The notes below the pieces were generated by a model. It was given only the letters and a program-made list of their open reading frames with translations, ran no database searches and was not told where the DNA came from. A stretch of 64,000 nt of DNA from DASRHD01 sp035485575 (GTDB lineage: Bacteria > Verrucomicrobiota > Verrucomicrobiia > Opitutales > Opitutaceae), in contig DATHNW010000014.1 of the NCBI GenBank assembly GCA_035485575.1, positions 1-64,000 of the forward strand. The letters are read 5' to 3'. The number at the start of each line of letters is the position of its first letter. Within the stretch, counting starts at the first letter, position 1. A program made the translations under genes and the position numbers. Positions 51,129-58,999 of the stretch are shown one piece after another.

Positions 51129-53768
51129 ATGAATCGCCCACTTGGTTTCCTTGTCTTGCTCAGCCTCGGCGTGGTCGCCTTCGCCGCCCCGCTCCCGCCT
51201 GCGGCTTTGTCCGATGTCCTCGACGTCGATTATCGTTCGCTCGTTTCGGCGGCCGACCTGCACTACGACCACCCGGCTTCGCGCAGCGAGGAGGGCATGC
51301 CGATTGGCAACGGCCGCATGGGCAGCCTCGTCTGGACCACGCCCACCGCCCTTAAGTTTCAAATCAACCGTCCGGACGTTTTTGCCAATGACAGCGCTTC
51401 GAACAGCTTTCCCGCGCGGCATACCGATTACGGCAGCGGTTGCGGTTATGTGGACATCGATGTCGGCGGCCAGGCTGGCGACGTGTTTTCCGGCGAGACC
51501 TTCGAGCAGAAGCTTTCGGTTTACGATGCATTGATGACCGCGCGCGGCCGGGCCGTGAACGTCCGCGTGCTGGCCTGGCCTGAGCGCGATGTGCTCGCGA
51601 TCGAGGTCGATGATGAGCGGGCCCAGCCCGAGCCCGTCATCATCGACCTGCGGATGTTGCGCTCCGGGGTGCAGTATATTGCCGGGAAAAACGCCGCACT
51701 CGCGCGCGACCATGCGGTGGAAGTGCAGACGCGCAACCACACCGCCACTTCCAAATTCGATATTCGCAGCGGACGCATCGTGCTCACGCAGCAGTTTTCC
51801 GAGGGCGCTTATTACGACAGCTCCGCCGTCGCTATTGGCGTCGACGGCCGCGACGCGAAAGCGTCCTATGCTGGCGATTCGACCGTGCGCCTGTCCGTGG
51901 CGCCGGGTTCGGGCCATTTCACGATTTTCGTCGGGAGTGCGGCGTCTTTTGATCCACATAAGGACACGGCTGCGGTTGCGCTCGAGCAGATCGACGCGGC
52001 GATGCCGCAGGGTTTTGCCATCTTGTGCGAGACGACCGCCGGCTGGTGGCACGATTTCTGGGCCAAATCGTTCGTCCGCCTGCACAGCGCCGATGGCGTG
52101 GCGGACGAGGTGGGGCGGAACTATGCATATTTTCTCTACCTGATGGGCGCGACCTCGCGCGGCGTGCTGCCGCCCCGCTTCAACGGCATGCTGTGGTTCA
52201 CCAACGGCGACCTGGCCGAGTGGGGCGCGCAGGAGTGGTGGGCCAACCTGAGCTGCTATTACAACCCGCTGCCTGCCGTGAACCGCAGCGAACTGATGGA
52301 TCCGATGTTCGCGTTCTACAGCGGCATGCTCGACGCCTGCGCGCTGGCCGCCCGGCAGCAGTGGGGCAGCGAGGGCATCTTCATCCCCGAGGTGACGACC
52401 TTCGACGGATTCGAAAAATTGCCCGACGACATCGCAGCCGAAATGCGCGATCTTTACCTGAATCGCAAGCCCTGGGAATCGCGGTCGGAACGCTTCCGTG
52501 CCTTTGCGGAGACCAAGCTGCCGCACGCGAGCCGCTGGAACTGGAAGGACAAGGGCGAGTGGGTCGACGGCCACTGGGTCTTCACCGACAAGGGTGGCGG
52601 ACCGTTCGGCCAGGTGACGCATATTTTTTCCAGCAGTGCGAAAATCGCTTATCTTTACTGGCTGCGCTATGACTACACGCGGGACGAAGCGTGGCTGCGC
52701 GACCGCGCCTATCCCGTGCTGAAGGGTGTCGCGGAATTTTACCGGCACTTCCCGAACGTGCGGAAGGATGCCGATGGGAAATACCACATCCACGGGGTCA
52801 ACAACCATGAGCCCATCTGGGACGCGCAGGACACGCAGGAGGAATTATCGGCCATGCACGGCGTGATGCCGCTTTTGCTGCGGGCGTCGGAGATCCTCGG
52901 TGTCGATGCCGATCTGCGGCCGGCCTGGCATGAATTTCTGGATAATCTCGCGTCACTGCCCACCAGCGATGCCCTCGCTGCGGCGGAGGGCCGCACGCCG
53001 GCTGGGCCAGATGTCTGGGTCGGCGGTTTGCCCCCTGTACGCCATGGCGATCTCTCCCGCCCTGGCCTCGTGCCGACGCTGTATTATGATATGTGCACGG
53101 TTGAGACTGCGGACCCAGCGGTCGTGAAACTCGCCAACGCGACCTATGACGCATCGATGCGCCATGGCGTCGACGCGCAGACGCCCGTCAGCGTGCTCAG
53201 CCGCATCGGCGTGACCGCCGCGCATCTCGGCCGCGGTGAGGATTTGAAGTTCCTGCTGCCCAACCAGCTTCGCTGCCTCGAGCCAGCGAAGGAATTTTGC
53301 GACTGGCCGGGGATCGGCGAGATTGCCGTGATGCGCAACCGCCTGACGATGCGCGAAGGTCCGGGCGATACCGAGGGCGAACGCCTTGGCCGCGTGGCCG
53401 AGGCCCTGCAGGAAGCATTGTTGCAAAGCGAACCGCCCGTACCGGGCGGCGATCCGATCCTGCATGTCTTTCCCGCCTGGCCGAAAGAGTGGGAGGGACA
53501 GTTCACGTTGGCGGCACGCGGCGCCTTTCTCGTCACTGCCTCGCAGAAACAGGGCAAGGTCGAGTTTGTGGAACTGTTTTCGCAGGCGGGCGGGGAATGC
53601 CGGTTGCGCAATCCATGGGGCGAAGCGTCTGTACGCCTTTATCGCGACCGTGTGGCGGCCGAAAGCCTGCAGGGCAGCCTGCTCACCTTTGCGACGCACG
53701 CGGGCGAGCGCATCATCGTGGTGCCAGCAGGCGACAATCCGGCGAAATACAACGTCAAGATTCCCTGA
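51129..53768 (+). CDS. Exported GH95/DUF5703-like glycoside hydrolase
   Basis: The ATG at 51129 gives 879 residues with a signal peptide (residues 1-20, FLVLLSLGVVAFAAP); the upstream extension of 22 codons is rejected. The N-terminal domain starts SRSEEGMPIGNGRMGSLVW, a pattern of the GH95-like N-terminal beta-domain (DUF5703). An (alpha/alpha)-barrel region with NRSELMDPMFAFYSGML, HIHGVNNHEPIWDAQDTQEE, and a C-terminal beta-domain follow. Acidic residues in the NNHEPIWDAQD stretch are candidate catalytic residues. GH95 enzymes release alpha-L-fucose or L-galactose. It closes the hydrolase string. Confidence 0.75.
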   Translation: MNRPLGFLVLLSLGVVAFAAPLPPAALSDVLDVDYRSLVSAADLHYDHPASRSEEGMPIGNGRMGSLVWTTPTALKFQINRPDVFANDSASNSFPARHTDYGSGCGYVDIDVGGQAGDVFSGETFEQKLSVYDALMTARGRAVNVRVLAWPERDVLAIEVDDERAQPEPVIIDLRMLRSGVQYIAGKNAALARDHAVEVQTRNHTATSKFDIRSGRIVLTQQFSEGAYYDSSAVAIGVDGRDAKASYAGDSTVRLSVAPGSGHFTIFVGSAASFDPHKDTAAVALEQIDAAMPQGFAILCETTAGWWHDFWAKSFVRLHSADGVADEVGRNYAYFLYLMGATSRGVLPPRFNGMLWFTNGDLAEWGAQEWWANLSCYYNPLPAVNRSELMDPMFAFYSGMLDACALAARQQWGSEGIFIPEVTTFDGFEKLPDDIAAEMRDLYLNRKPWESRSERFRAFAETKLPHASRWNWKDKGEWVDGHWVFTDKGGGPFGQVTHIFSSSAKIAYLYWLRYDYTRDEAWLRDRAYPVLKGVAEFYRHFPNVRKDADGKYHIHGVNNHEPIWDAQDTQEELSAMHGVMPLLLRASEILGVDADLRPAWHEFLDNLASLPTSDALAAAEGRTPAGPDVWVGGLPPVRHGDLSRPGLVPTLYYDMCTVETADPAVVKLANATYDASMRHGVDAQTPVSVLSRIGVTAAHLGRGEDLKFLLPNQLRCLEPAKEFCDWPGIGEIAVMRNRLTMREGPGDTEGERLGRVAEALQEALLQSEPPVPGGDPILHVFPAWPKEWEGQFTLAARGAFLVTASQKQGKVEFVELFSQAGGECRLRNPWGEASVRLYRDRVAAESLQGSLLTFATHAGERIIVVPAGDNPAKYNVKIP

Positions 53769-53800
53769 ACCGGAGCTTCGCGCCTGGGTGCGATTGATCA

Positions 53801-53815
53801 AAGCCGCGGCGGCTT
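53801..53815. terminator. Small hairpin between convergent genes
   Basis: AAGCCG (53801-53806) and CGGCTT (53810-53815) form a six-base stem around CGG between the GH95-like gene and the convergent DUF1080 gene. It has no clear T-run on either strand, so it may be a weak bidirectional terminator. Confidence 0.4.
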
Positions 53816-53831
53816 CTGCGTCGAACGCGCG

Positions 53832-54497
53832 TCAGTTGGCCGGCAGCGGCTCGATCGTCACCTTGCGCACTTCCATTTCCGCGCCTTCGCTTTGCAGGCC
53901 GACGTAGCCGGATGAAACCGTGCACTCGGTGATCCCGTTGATGAACTTTCCATTCACGAAGATTTTGACGGTGTCGCCGGCGCAGACGGATTCATAGGTG
54001 TTCCATTCGCCCACCGGATTTTCCTGGGATGGCCCCGGCATCTGCACATAGCGCTGCGCGCGCTCGGTGCCATGGTGGCCCTTGCACCCGGCGCCGCCCT
54101 GCATCCAGAAATCGCCCTGCTTGTCATGCTGGCCCTGGCATTCGATGCACAGCGGCCAGACCTTGTCGGGCTCATGCATGTGCACGAGGACGCCCGTGTT
54201 GCCCGCCTTGGTGAAGCGCCACTCGACCGTGACCTTGTAGTCGCGGTAGGCCTGCTCGGTGCGGATGTAGCCGTTGGGCTTGCCGTTGCATTTGATCACA
54301 CCATCGGCGACCTGCCAGGTGGCCTTGGGATCGGTGTCGCCCTTCATGCAGAATTTCCAGCCGGTGAAATCCTTGCCGTTGAAGAGATCGATCTTGGTGG
54401 TGGGGGTGACGGCGTTTTCCGGCGCCTGTGCCTGCACGCGGGTGATGCCGGCGAGGGCAAGAATGCTGAAAAGAAGAACAAGGGCAGGGTTTTTCAT
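53832..54497 (-). CDS. Exported DUF1080 protein (3-keto-disaccharide hydrolase-like)
   Basis: The 221-residue protein has a signal peptide (about 1-24) and one DUF1080 jelly-roll domain: IDLFNGKDFTGWKFCMKG, VADGVIKCNGKPNGYIRTEQ, YKVTVEWRFTKAGNTGVLVHM, GEWNTYESVCAGDTVKIFVNGK, and a GYVGLQSEGAEMEVRKV end. Members are abundant in Planctomycetota and Verrucomicrobiota, and some act on 3-keto-glycosides. It may support glycan turnover with the nearby locus, but it is on the opposite strand and separately controlled. Confidence 0.88.
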   Translation of the reverse strand: MKNPALVLLFSILALAGITRVQAQAPENAVTPTTKIDLFNGKDFTGWKFCMKGDTDPKATWQVADGVIKCNGKPNGYIRTEQAYRDYKVTVEWRFTKAGNTGVLVHMHEPDKVWPLCIECQGQHDKQGDFWMQGGAGCKGHHGTERAQRYVQMPGPSQENPVGEWNTYESVCAGDTVKIFVNGKFINGITECTVSSGYVGLQSEGAEMEVRKVTIEPLPAN

Positions 54498-54603
54498 GGT
54501 GGGCCCAGCCTAGCAGAATTGGCGCGTTTGCCCAGCCGGCGTTTTCATTTTCGCCGGCGCAGGTGGCGAATCAGTAATGCTTCACATTTTTGTTAATCGA
54601 TGG

Positions 54604-54651
54604 TTGACAGCCGGCGACGCGGTCATAAACAATTAACGATATGGTTAATCG
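54604..54651 (+). promoter_or_regulatory. Promoter and operator of the ArsR operon, overlapping the start codon
   Basis: TTGACA (54604-54609) and TAAACA (54626-54631) form a promoter with 16-base spacing. The inverted repeat ATTAAC-N6-GTTAAT (54632-54649) covers the predicted transcription start and the ATG at 54641, and GTTAATCG also occurs at 54592-54599. This layout fits autorepression by the ArsR protein. The leader would be only a few bases. Confidence 0.6.
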
Positions 54652-54994
54652 TAGTTCGCCCCGGATGGATCAGGTTTTTCGCGCGCTCGCCGACCCGACG
54701 CGGCGGGAAATCCTCTTTCGCGTGGCGCGCGCGGATCGCACGGTGGCGGAGTTGTCGGAGCCGTTTGCGATCTCCCCGCCCGCGATCTCCCGGCATCTCA
54801 AGATACTGGAGGACGCCGGCATCCTCCAGCGGGTGCGGACGGGCAAGCACCATCGATTTCACATGAACCCACGCCCCCTCGCCGTCGTCCGGACGACGCT
54901 CGACCAGCTCACGACCTTCTGGCTCCAGCGGCTGGATGAGCTGGAGACTTTCCTCGATCACGAAAAATCCGCCACGAAGCACAAAAAACCATGA
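54641..54994 (+). CDS. ArsR-family transcriptional regulator
   Basis: The 117-residue winged-helix protein has the fold-typical DQVFRALADPTRREILF start, the recognition helix region ISPPAISRHLKILEDAGIL (residues 44-62), and an RTGKHHRFHMNP wing. It lacks the cysteine metal box, so a metal sensor is unlikely. It belongs to the group paired with SRPBCC/AHSA1 proteins. Its stop overlaps the next gene (ATGA), and an operator covers its own start codon, consistent with autoregulation. Confidence 0.93.
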   Translation: MVNRSSPRMDQVFRALADPTRREILFRVARADRTVAELSEPFAISPPAISRHLKILEDAGILQRVRTGKHHRFHMNPRPLAVVRTTLDQLTTFWLQRLDELETFLDHEKSATKHKKP

Positions 54995-55428
54995 GCAAGC
55001 GAACTCAGACCCTCCAAATCATCCGGCAGCTGAAGCACGATCGCGCGAGTGTCTTCTCCGCGCTCACCGATCCGGCCAAGATGGCCCAATGGTTCTTCGG
55101 CATGAAAAACGGCCGGGCCAGGGTCACCAACGACCTCCGGCCGGGCGGCACCTACACCATCGAAATGATCGGCGACAACAAAACGGCCAAGCCAAAGGGC
55201 ACTTACCTTGAAATCGTTCCGCCCGAAAAGCTGGTCTTCACCTGGCTGGCTTGCACGGACGGCAGCGAGTCGAAGGTGACGGTCGAGCTGTTCAAGCAGG
55301 GAGCGGGCACGAAGCTCGTCCTTACGCACGAACTGCCGGAGGAGCAGATCCAGGGGCATCGGGAGGGTTGGGGTATGTGCTTCGACAACCTGGAGCTTTA
55401 TCTCGGCCGCGCGCTTCCCGCTGCCTGA
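54991..55428 (+). CDS. SRPBCC/AHSA1-domain protein
   Basis: The 145-residue protein has the START-like AHSA1 fold: LKHDRASVFSALTDPAKMAQWFFG, LRPGGTYTIEM, YLEIVPPEKLVFTWLACTDG and a terminal WGMCFDNLELYLGR segment. The family binds hydrophobic ligands in a deep cavity; the ligand is unknown. The start overlaps the ArsR stop by four bases, so the two are co-translated. An ArsR-SRPBCC pair is a common bacterial arrangement. Confidence 0.9.
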   Translation: MSKRTQTLQIIRQLKHDRASVFSALTDPAKMAQWFFGMKNGRARVTNDLRPGGTYTIEMIGDNKTAKPKGTYLEIVPPEKLVFTWLACTDGSESKVTVELFKQGAGTKLVLTHELPEEQIQGHREGWGMCFDNLELYLGRALPAA

Positions 55429-55451
55429 CCCTCACGAAAACGAAAGACGCC

Positions 55452-56195
55452 ATGGCAAAAAAAGCATCTACCTTCACCCTCGACCGCCATCCGGTCGTGT
55501 CCCGCGAAAAATGGCTGGCCGCGCGCACGCGTCTGCTGGCGAAGGAAAAGGCGTTCACCCATGCCCGCGAACGGCTTGCCGCGGAACGCCGCGCGCTGCC
55601 CTGGGTGAAGGTCGACAAGGAATATGTCTTCGAGGGCTCGAACGGACGCGAGACGCTGGCCGAGCTGTTCGCGGGCCGAAGCCAGCTGGTGATCTATCAT
55701 TTCATGTTCGATCCCCGCCACAAGGAAGCCTGCCACGGATGCTCGTTTTGGGCCGACAATTTCAACGGCATCATCGTCCATCTGAACCAGCGCGATGTCA
55801 CCATGCTCGCCGTCTCGCGGGCGCCGTTGAAAAAACTGGACGCGTTCAAGGCGCGCATGGGCTGGAACTTCAAGTGGGTTTCGTCCGGCGGCTCGGACTT
55901 CAATTACGATTACCACGTCTCCTTCACCGACGAGGAGGTAAAGAAAGGAAAGGCCTACCACAACTACCGGAAAAATCACGAGGTGTGGCAGCGGGATGCG
56001 CCGGGGATCAGTGTGTTTTATAAGGATGCCGGTGGTTTGGTGTTTCACACCTTTTCCTGCTTCAAGCGCGGCATCGATATGCAGAACACCGCGTATCAGT
56101 ATCTCGATTTGGTACCGAAGGGGCGGGACGAGGCGAATCTGGAATTCCCGATGGCGTGGCTGGACTATCACGACAAATACGCGGATCGGACATGA
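55452..56195 (+). CDS. DUF899 (thioredoxin-like) protein
   Basis: The ATG at 55452 gives 247 residues; the frame opens far upstream but overlaps the SRPBCC gene. The DUF899 pattern is clear: LPWVKVDKEYVFEGSNGRETL, LVIYHFMFDPRHKEACHGCSFWADNFNG (with a CxxC pair, CHGC), GWNFKWVSSGGSDFNYDYHVSF, and FYKDAGGLVFHTFSCFKRG. The fold is thioredoxin-like, but no reaction is established. It is translated in the ArsR operon, 23 bases after the SRPBCC gene. Confidence 0.88.
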   Translation: MAKKASTFTLDRHPVVSREKWLAARTRLLAKEKAFTHARERLAAERRALPWVKVDKEYVFEGSNGRETLAELFAGRSQLVIYHFMFDPRHKEACHGCSFWADNFNGIIVHLNQRDVTMLAVSRAPLKKLDAFKARMGWNFKWVSSGGSDFNYDYHVSFTDEEVKKGKAYHNYRKNHEVWQRDAPGISVFYKDAGGLVFHTFSCFKRGIDMQNTAYQYLDLVPKGRDEANLEFPMAWLDYHDKYADRT

Positions 56196-57139
56196 CGACA
56201 TCAGGCTCACTGGGCATCCCGGCCGCCGGCGCTCGCGCGATGCCCGGCTTTTTCCGGCACCGTGACCGTCTTTGGCTCGCGATTGGCCTGGGCGCGGTGA
56301 TTGTGCTTTGCTGGGTCTGGATCGTAGCGATGGCACGCGACATGTACGGCCCGATGACAGGCGCGTCGGCATGGATGATGACCAATCGTTGGGATCTTCC
56401 GCATCTCGGGCTGCTTTTTGTGATGTGGGTGGTGATGATGGTGGGTATGATGCTGCCCTCGGTGGCCCCGACAGTGTGGCGGGTGGCCGGCAGCCAGCGG
56501 CCGGATGCCGCCGGCCGGGCGACGTGGGCCGTACTGGCTTTCGTCGTTGGCTATGTTGCTGTATGGACCGGCTTCTCGCTGCTCGCCACCATCGCGCAGC
56601 GGCTGCTCGATCGCGCGCAAATCCTCTCGCCGATGATGGAGGTGCGGGATGCGCGGTGGAGCGCCGCGCTGCTTGTCGCGGCGGGAGTCTATCAATTTAC
56701 GCCGCTCAAGCGAGCGTGCCTGCAATCGTGCCGGTGCGCGCAGGGAATTCCGGTGGATGCCGGATTTGGTTCTGGTGTTCGCAACGGCCTTAACTGCCTC
56801 GGCTGTTGCTGGGCGCTGATGATGCTGCTCTTCACGGGCGGCGTGATGAACCTGTGGTGGAACCTTGGGCTTACCTTATTTGTGCTTCTCGAGAAAATCG
56901 CGCCTTCTCCGTCCGGGCAAATAGCGAATGGCGCGTTCTATAACGGCCGAAGAAGCCGTAGCCCCCCTCACGAACGACATCTATGCTTCTATGATAGGCT
57001 CGGATCCCGAGGAGTCCACGCGGCGCGATGCAGCTGCGGGAAGGCAGAAAATTTTCAGGTTTCGAATTCGATTGTTCTCTGGCTGTCAGCCCAACTGGGC
57101 AACAAAAAGGCGGCCCTTTTTTGGGCCGCCTTGAAATGA
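56192..57139 (+). CDS. DUF2182 membrane protein with an aberrant C-terminus
   Basis: The ATG at 56192 overlaps the DUF899 stop (ATGA) and gives 315 residues. Membrane helices with the DUF2182 pattern are visible: LPHLGLLFVMWVVMMVGMML, TWAVLAFVVGYVAVWTG, YQFTPLKRACLQSCR and GLNCLGCCWALMMLLFTGGVMNLWW. The family motif ends at LFVLLEKIAPS (near residue 245). From there the frame carries about 70 low-complexity, non-membrane residues up to the terminator of the opposing gene, where family members have a last helix. The 3' end is probably disrupted by a deletion or frameshift; the protein may still insert. Confidence 0.75.
   Translation: MTTSGSLGIPAAGARAMPGFFRHRDRLWLAIGLGAVIVLCWVWIVAMARDMYGPMTGASAWMMTNRWDLPHLGLLFVMWVVMMVGMMLPSVAPTVWRVAGSQRPDAAGRATWAVLAFVVGYVAVWTGFSLLATIAQRLLDRAQILSPMMEVRDARWSAALLVAAGVYQFTPLKRACLQSCRCAQGIPVDAGFGSGVRNGLNCLGCCWALMMLLFTGGVMNLWWNLGLTLFVLLEKIAPSPSGQIANGAFYNGRRSRSPPHERHLCFYDRLGSRGVHAARCSCGKAENFQVSNSIVLWLSAQLGNKKAALFWAALK
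57104..57132 (-). terminator. Intrinsic terminator of the jelly-roll protein gene
   Basis: AAGGCGGCCC (57107-57116) and GGGCCGCCTT (57123-57132) form a perfect ten-base stem around TTTTTT. On the minus strand the stem is followed by TTTTTGTTG, making a strong terminator for the gene at 57158. It overlaps the 3' end of the DUF2182 frame. Confidence 0.88.
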
Positions 57140-57157
57140 GACAGGAGCAGTTTGTAC

Positions 57158-58702
57158 TTACTGTCCGACGAAGGTGAACTTGTCGGCGGTGAGGTAGAAC
57201 TGGGTGGCGGCCGAGCGCTTGCCGGTGACCGTCATCGCGATGGTGTGTGTGCCGGGCGAGGTGAAGGTCACATTGCCCAGAGTCACCGTCACGTAGGTTT
57301 TGGACGTGGCGTATTGGTCAATCGTGCCGCCGAGCAGATTGCCATCGATCTTCACGGTGTGCTGGCCGCGCGTGACATTGCCCCAATAGCGCAGCTGGAT
57401 CTGATAGGTGCCCACGGGAATGCTCGGGGTCGTGAAGGTCATGATCTGACCCGCCGCGGTGGAGTTGAGGAACTCGACCACGCCGCCGCTGGCGTTGGCG
57501 TCGTTGCTGATGCTGACGGTCGCACCAGTGCCAACGGGCGAGAGGCTTTCGGCTTCGAAGTTAAATGTGGGGGGCGGGCTCGTGATCGTGTAGACGCCGC
57601 TGATGACCGGGCTGGTGCCGCCACTGTTCACGCCAATGGCGGACAATGTGGCTCCAGGTGCCGAAATGGTGACCGGGCCGGAATACAGCGGCGAGGAGGC
57701 AGTCGGCGTTGAACCATCCGTCGTGTAATGGATGGAGGTCGATCCGGAGCTCGTGATCGTCACGGCCTGGGTGCTGCTGTAGGTACCGGGGGCCGGGCTG
57801 AACACCGGAGCCGAGGGCGGCGGAAGTATGATGGTGTAGACGCCGCTGGTGACCGGGCTGGAGCCCGTACTGTTGACGCCGATGGCGGACAGAGTGGTTG
57901 TCGACGAAAGCGCGACCGGGCCGGAATACGTCGTGGAGGAAGCGGTCGGAGTGGAACCATCGGTCGTATAGTGGATGGAAGTCGACCCGGAACTTGTAAT
58001 AGTCACGGACTGGGCGCTGCTGTAGCTGCCGGGGGCCGGGCTAAACACCGGAGCCGAGGGAGGGCTACCGCCGGAGGTGGTGCCGCCGATCCAGAACTTA
58101 AGATTTACCCAGGTGTTGTCCAAGCCGCCGGTTCCGCTGCGCGACACATATGCGCCGCACTTGTCGTACATGCCACCGCCGCCGAGGCCGCCACTCTTCG
58201 ATCCGACGTGTGAACCATTGAAATAGATATCAACGACGCCGGTCTTGTTGTTCATGATGGTCGTCATGCGGATCGACGTGCCGATCGTGTAGGCGCCCAG
58301 ATTATCACTGGTTCCGAGGATAATGAAATGGGTGCCACCGGATTTAGTGATATCAATGATGAGAAAAGAGGAGATGGTGATCTGGTGGTTTTGTTTTACG
58401 GCAATATCGTCGCCGGTCAGGCTTTTGACGACCAAGTCGCCTTGCCACTGTACGACGGAATTATCAGGCATGGTGGCAAACCGCTGCTCGGCCCTGTTTA
58501 CGGCACCAGCGCCGTTATTCGGACTCTTGAATTCATAACCGCCCGCTATCGGCGTGGCGGTGGCACCATTCGAAGTTTGGACGGTGAATGTTTCCGTGAA
58601 GGGTGTCCACCCACTGCCGACTTGGGCACGGGCTGACAGGGATATGCCACAGGCCAGAGCGACTGCGGCAAGCGTTTGAACAATACGTTTTGTGACGCAC
58701 AT
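57158..58702 (-). CDS. Secreted multidomain carbohydrate-binding protein, possible polysaccharide lyase
   Basis: The 514-residue protein has a signal peptide (about 1-26). An N-terminal jelly-roll domain (about 30-215) contains NRAEQRFATMPDNSVVQW, INMNNKTG-like MNNKTGVVDIYFNGSHV and MYDKCGAYVSRSGTGGL; this layout vaguely resembles alginate-lyase-type folds, but catalytic residues cannot be assigned. Two chitobiase C-terminal-type repeats of 81 residues follow (about 219-380), then a CBM6/35-like domain (about 385-514) with FEAESLSPVGTGA and GTYQIQLRYWGNVTRG. It is probably extracellular and glycan binding. Its leader can fold into two hairpins. Confidence 0.7.
   Translation of the reverse strand: MCVTKRIVQTLAAVALACGISLSARAQVGSGWTPFTETFTVQTSNGATATPIAGGYEFKSPNNGAGAVNRAEQRFATMPDNSVVQWQGDLVVKSLTGDDIAVKQNHQITISSFLIIDITKSGGTHFIILGTSDNLGAYTIGTSIRMTTIMNNKTGVVDIYFNGSHVGSKSGGLGGGGMYDKCGAYVSRSGTGGLDNTWVNLKFWIGGTTSGGSPPSAPVFSPAPGSYSSAQSVTITSSGSTSIHYTTDGSTPTASSTTYSGPVALSSTTTLSAIGVNSTGSSPVTSGVYTIILPPPSAPVFSPAPGTYSSTQAVTITSSGSTSIHYTTDGSTPTASSPLYSGPVTISAPGATLSAIGVNSGGTSPVISGVYTITSPPPTFNFEAESLSPVGTGATVSISNDANASGGVVEFLNSTAAGQIMTFTTPSIPVGTYQIQLRYWGNVTRGQHTVKIDGNLLGGTIDQYATSKTYVTVTLGNVTFTSPGTHTIAMTVTGKRSAATQFYLTADKFTFVGQ
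57575..58060. repeat. Two tandem 243-base coding repeats
   Basis: Two adjacent units of 243 bases (57575-57817 and 57818-58060, boundaries approximate) encode the two chitobiase-type domains. Stretches such as GGATGGA and CCGGGGGCCGGGCT recur exactly 243 bases apart. They arose by internal duplication. Confidence 0.75.
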
Positions 58703-58999
58703 ATAGGATACCTTACAGGTTTGGGGGTTGCAGACAGGGGATCGGCTATCGGAAAGCCGATGCTCTAGGGTAGAGAGCGGACTCCAAAGGTACCATTTTC
58801 AGGGGCAAAAAATACCCCCCCAAAATGAGGGATTATCGCCAAAATCTTGCGATGAACAAGGCTCACCAGAGCGGGTGACTCACGCTTGCGGCCACCGCAA
58901 CAGCCTGTTGTGAGCAGCGTTAGACATCAGTGAAAAGGAACTTTACGACAATAGCGGCATCGCGCTGGTTGCTGCGCTGTTTCGGACAATGCGTGGAGC
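58703..58999 (-). promoter_or_regulatory. Structured leader and spacer upstream of the jelly-roll protein gene
   Basis: This 297-base stretch has no convincing gene. Two hairpins with seven-base loops stand side by side: ATCGGCT/AGCCGAT (58741-58747 with 58755-58761) and GCTCT/AGAGC (58762-58766 with 58774-58778). A GGGG/CCCC pair surrounds AAAAAAT around 58802-58818. On the minus strand the first two lie 38-75 bases before the start codon, so they would be in the leader of the 514-residue protein. I could not match a known riboswitch. Confidence 0.4.

Noticed and set aside
50928..52808. A 626-codon minus-strand frame opposite the GH95-like gene
   Set aside because: It overlaps the coding strand of two well-supported signal-peptide-bearing hydrolases and shows no domain.
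56928..57134. A 68-codon plus-strand frame starting MARSITAEEAVAP as a separate gene
   Set aside because: It has no known relative, overlaps the DUF2182 tail and ends in the terminator of the opposing gene; it is kept only as a hint of a recombination junction.
58703..58999. A c-di-GMP-type or other known riboswitch in the leader at 58703-58860
   Set aside because: Adjacent hairpins are present, but I could not find the conserved core bases of any known class, so only an unknown structured leader is reported.
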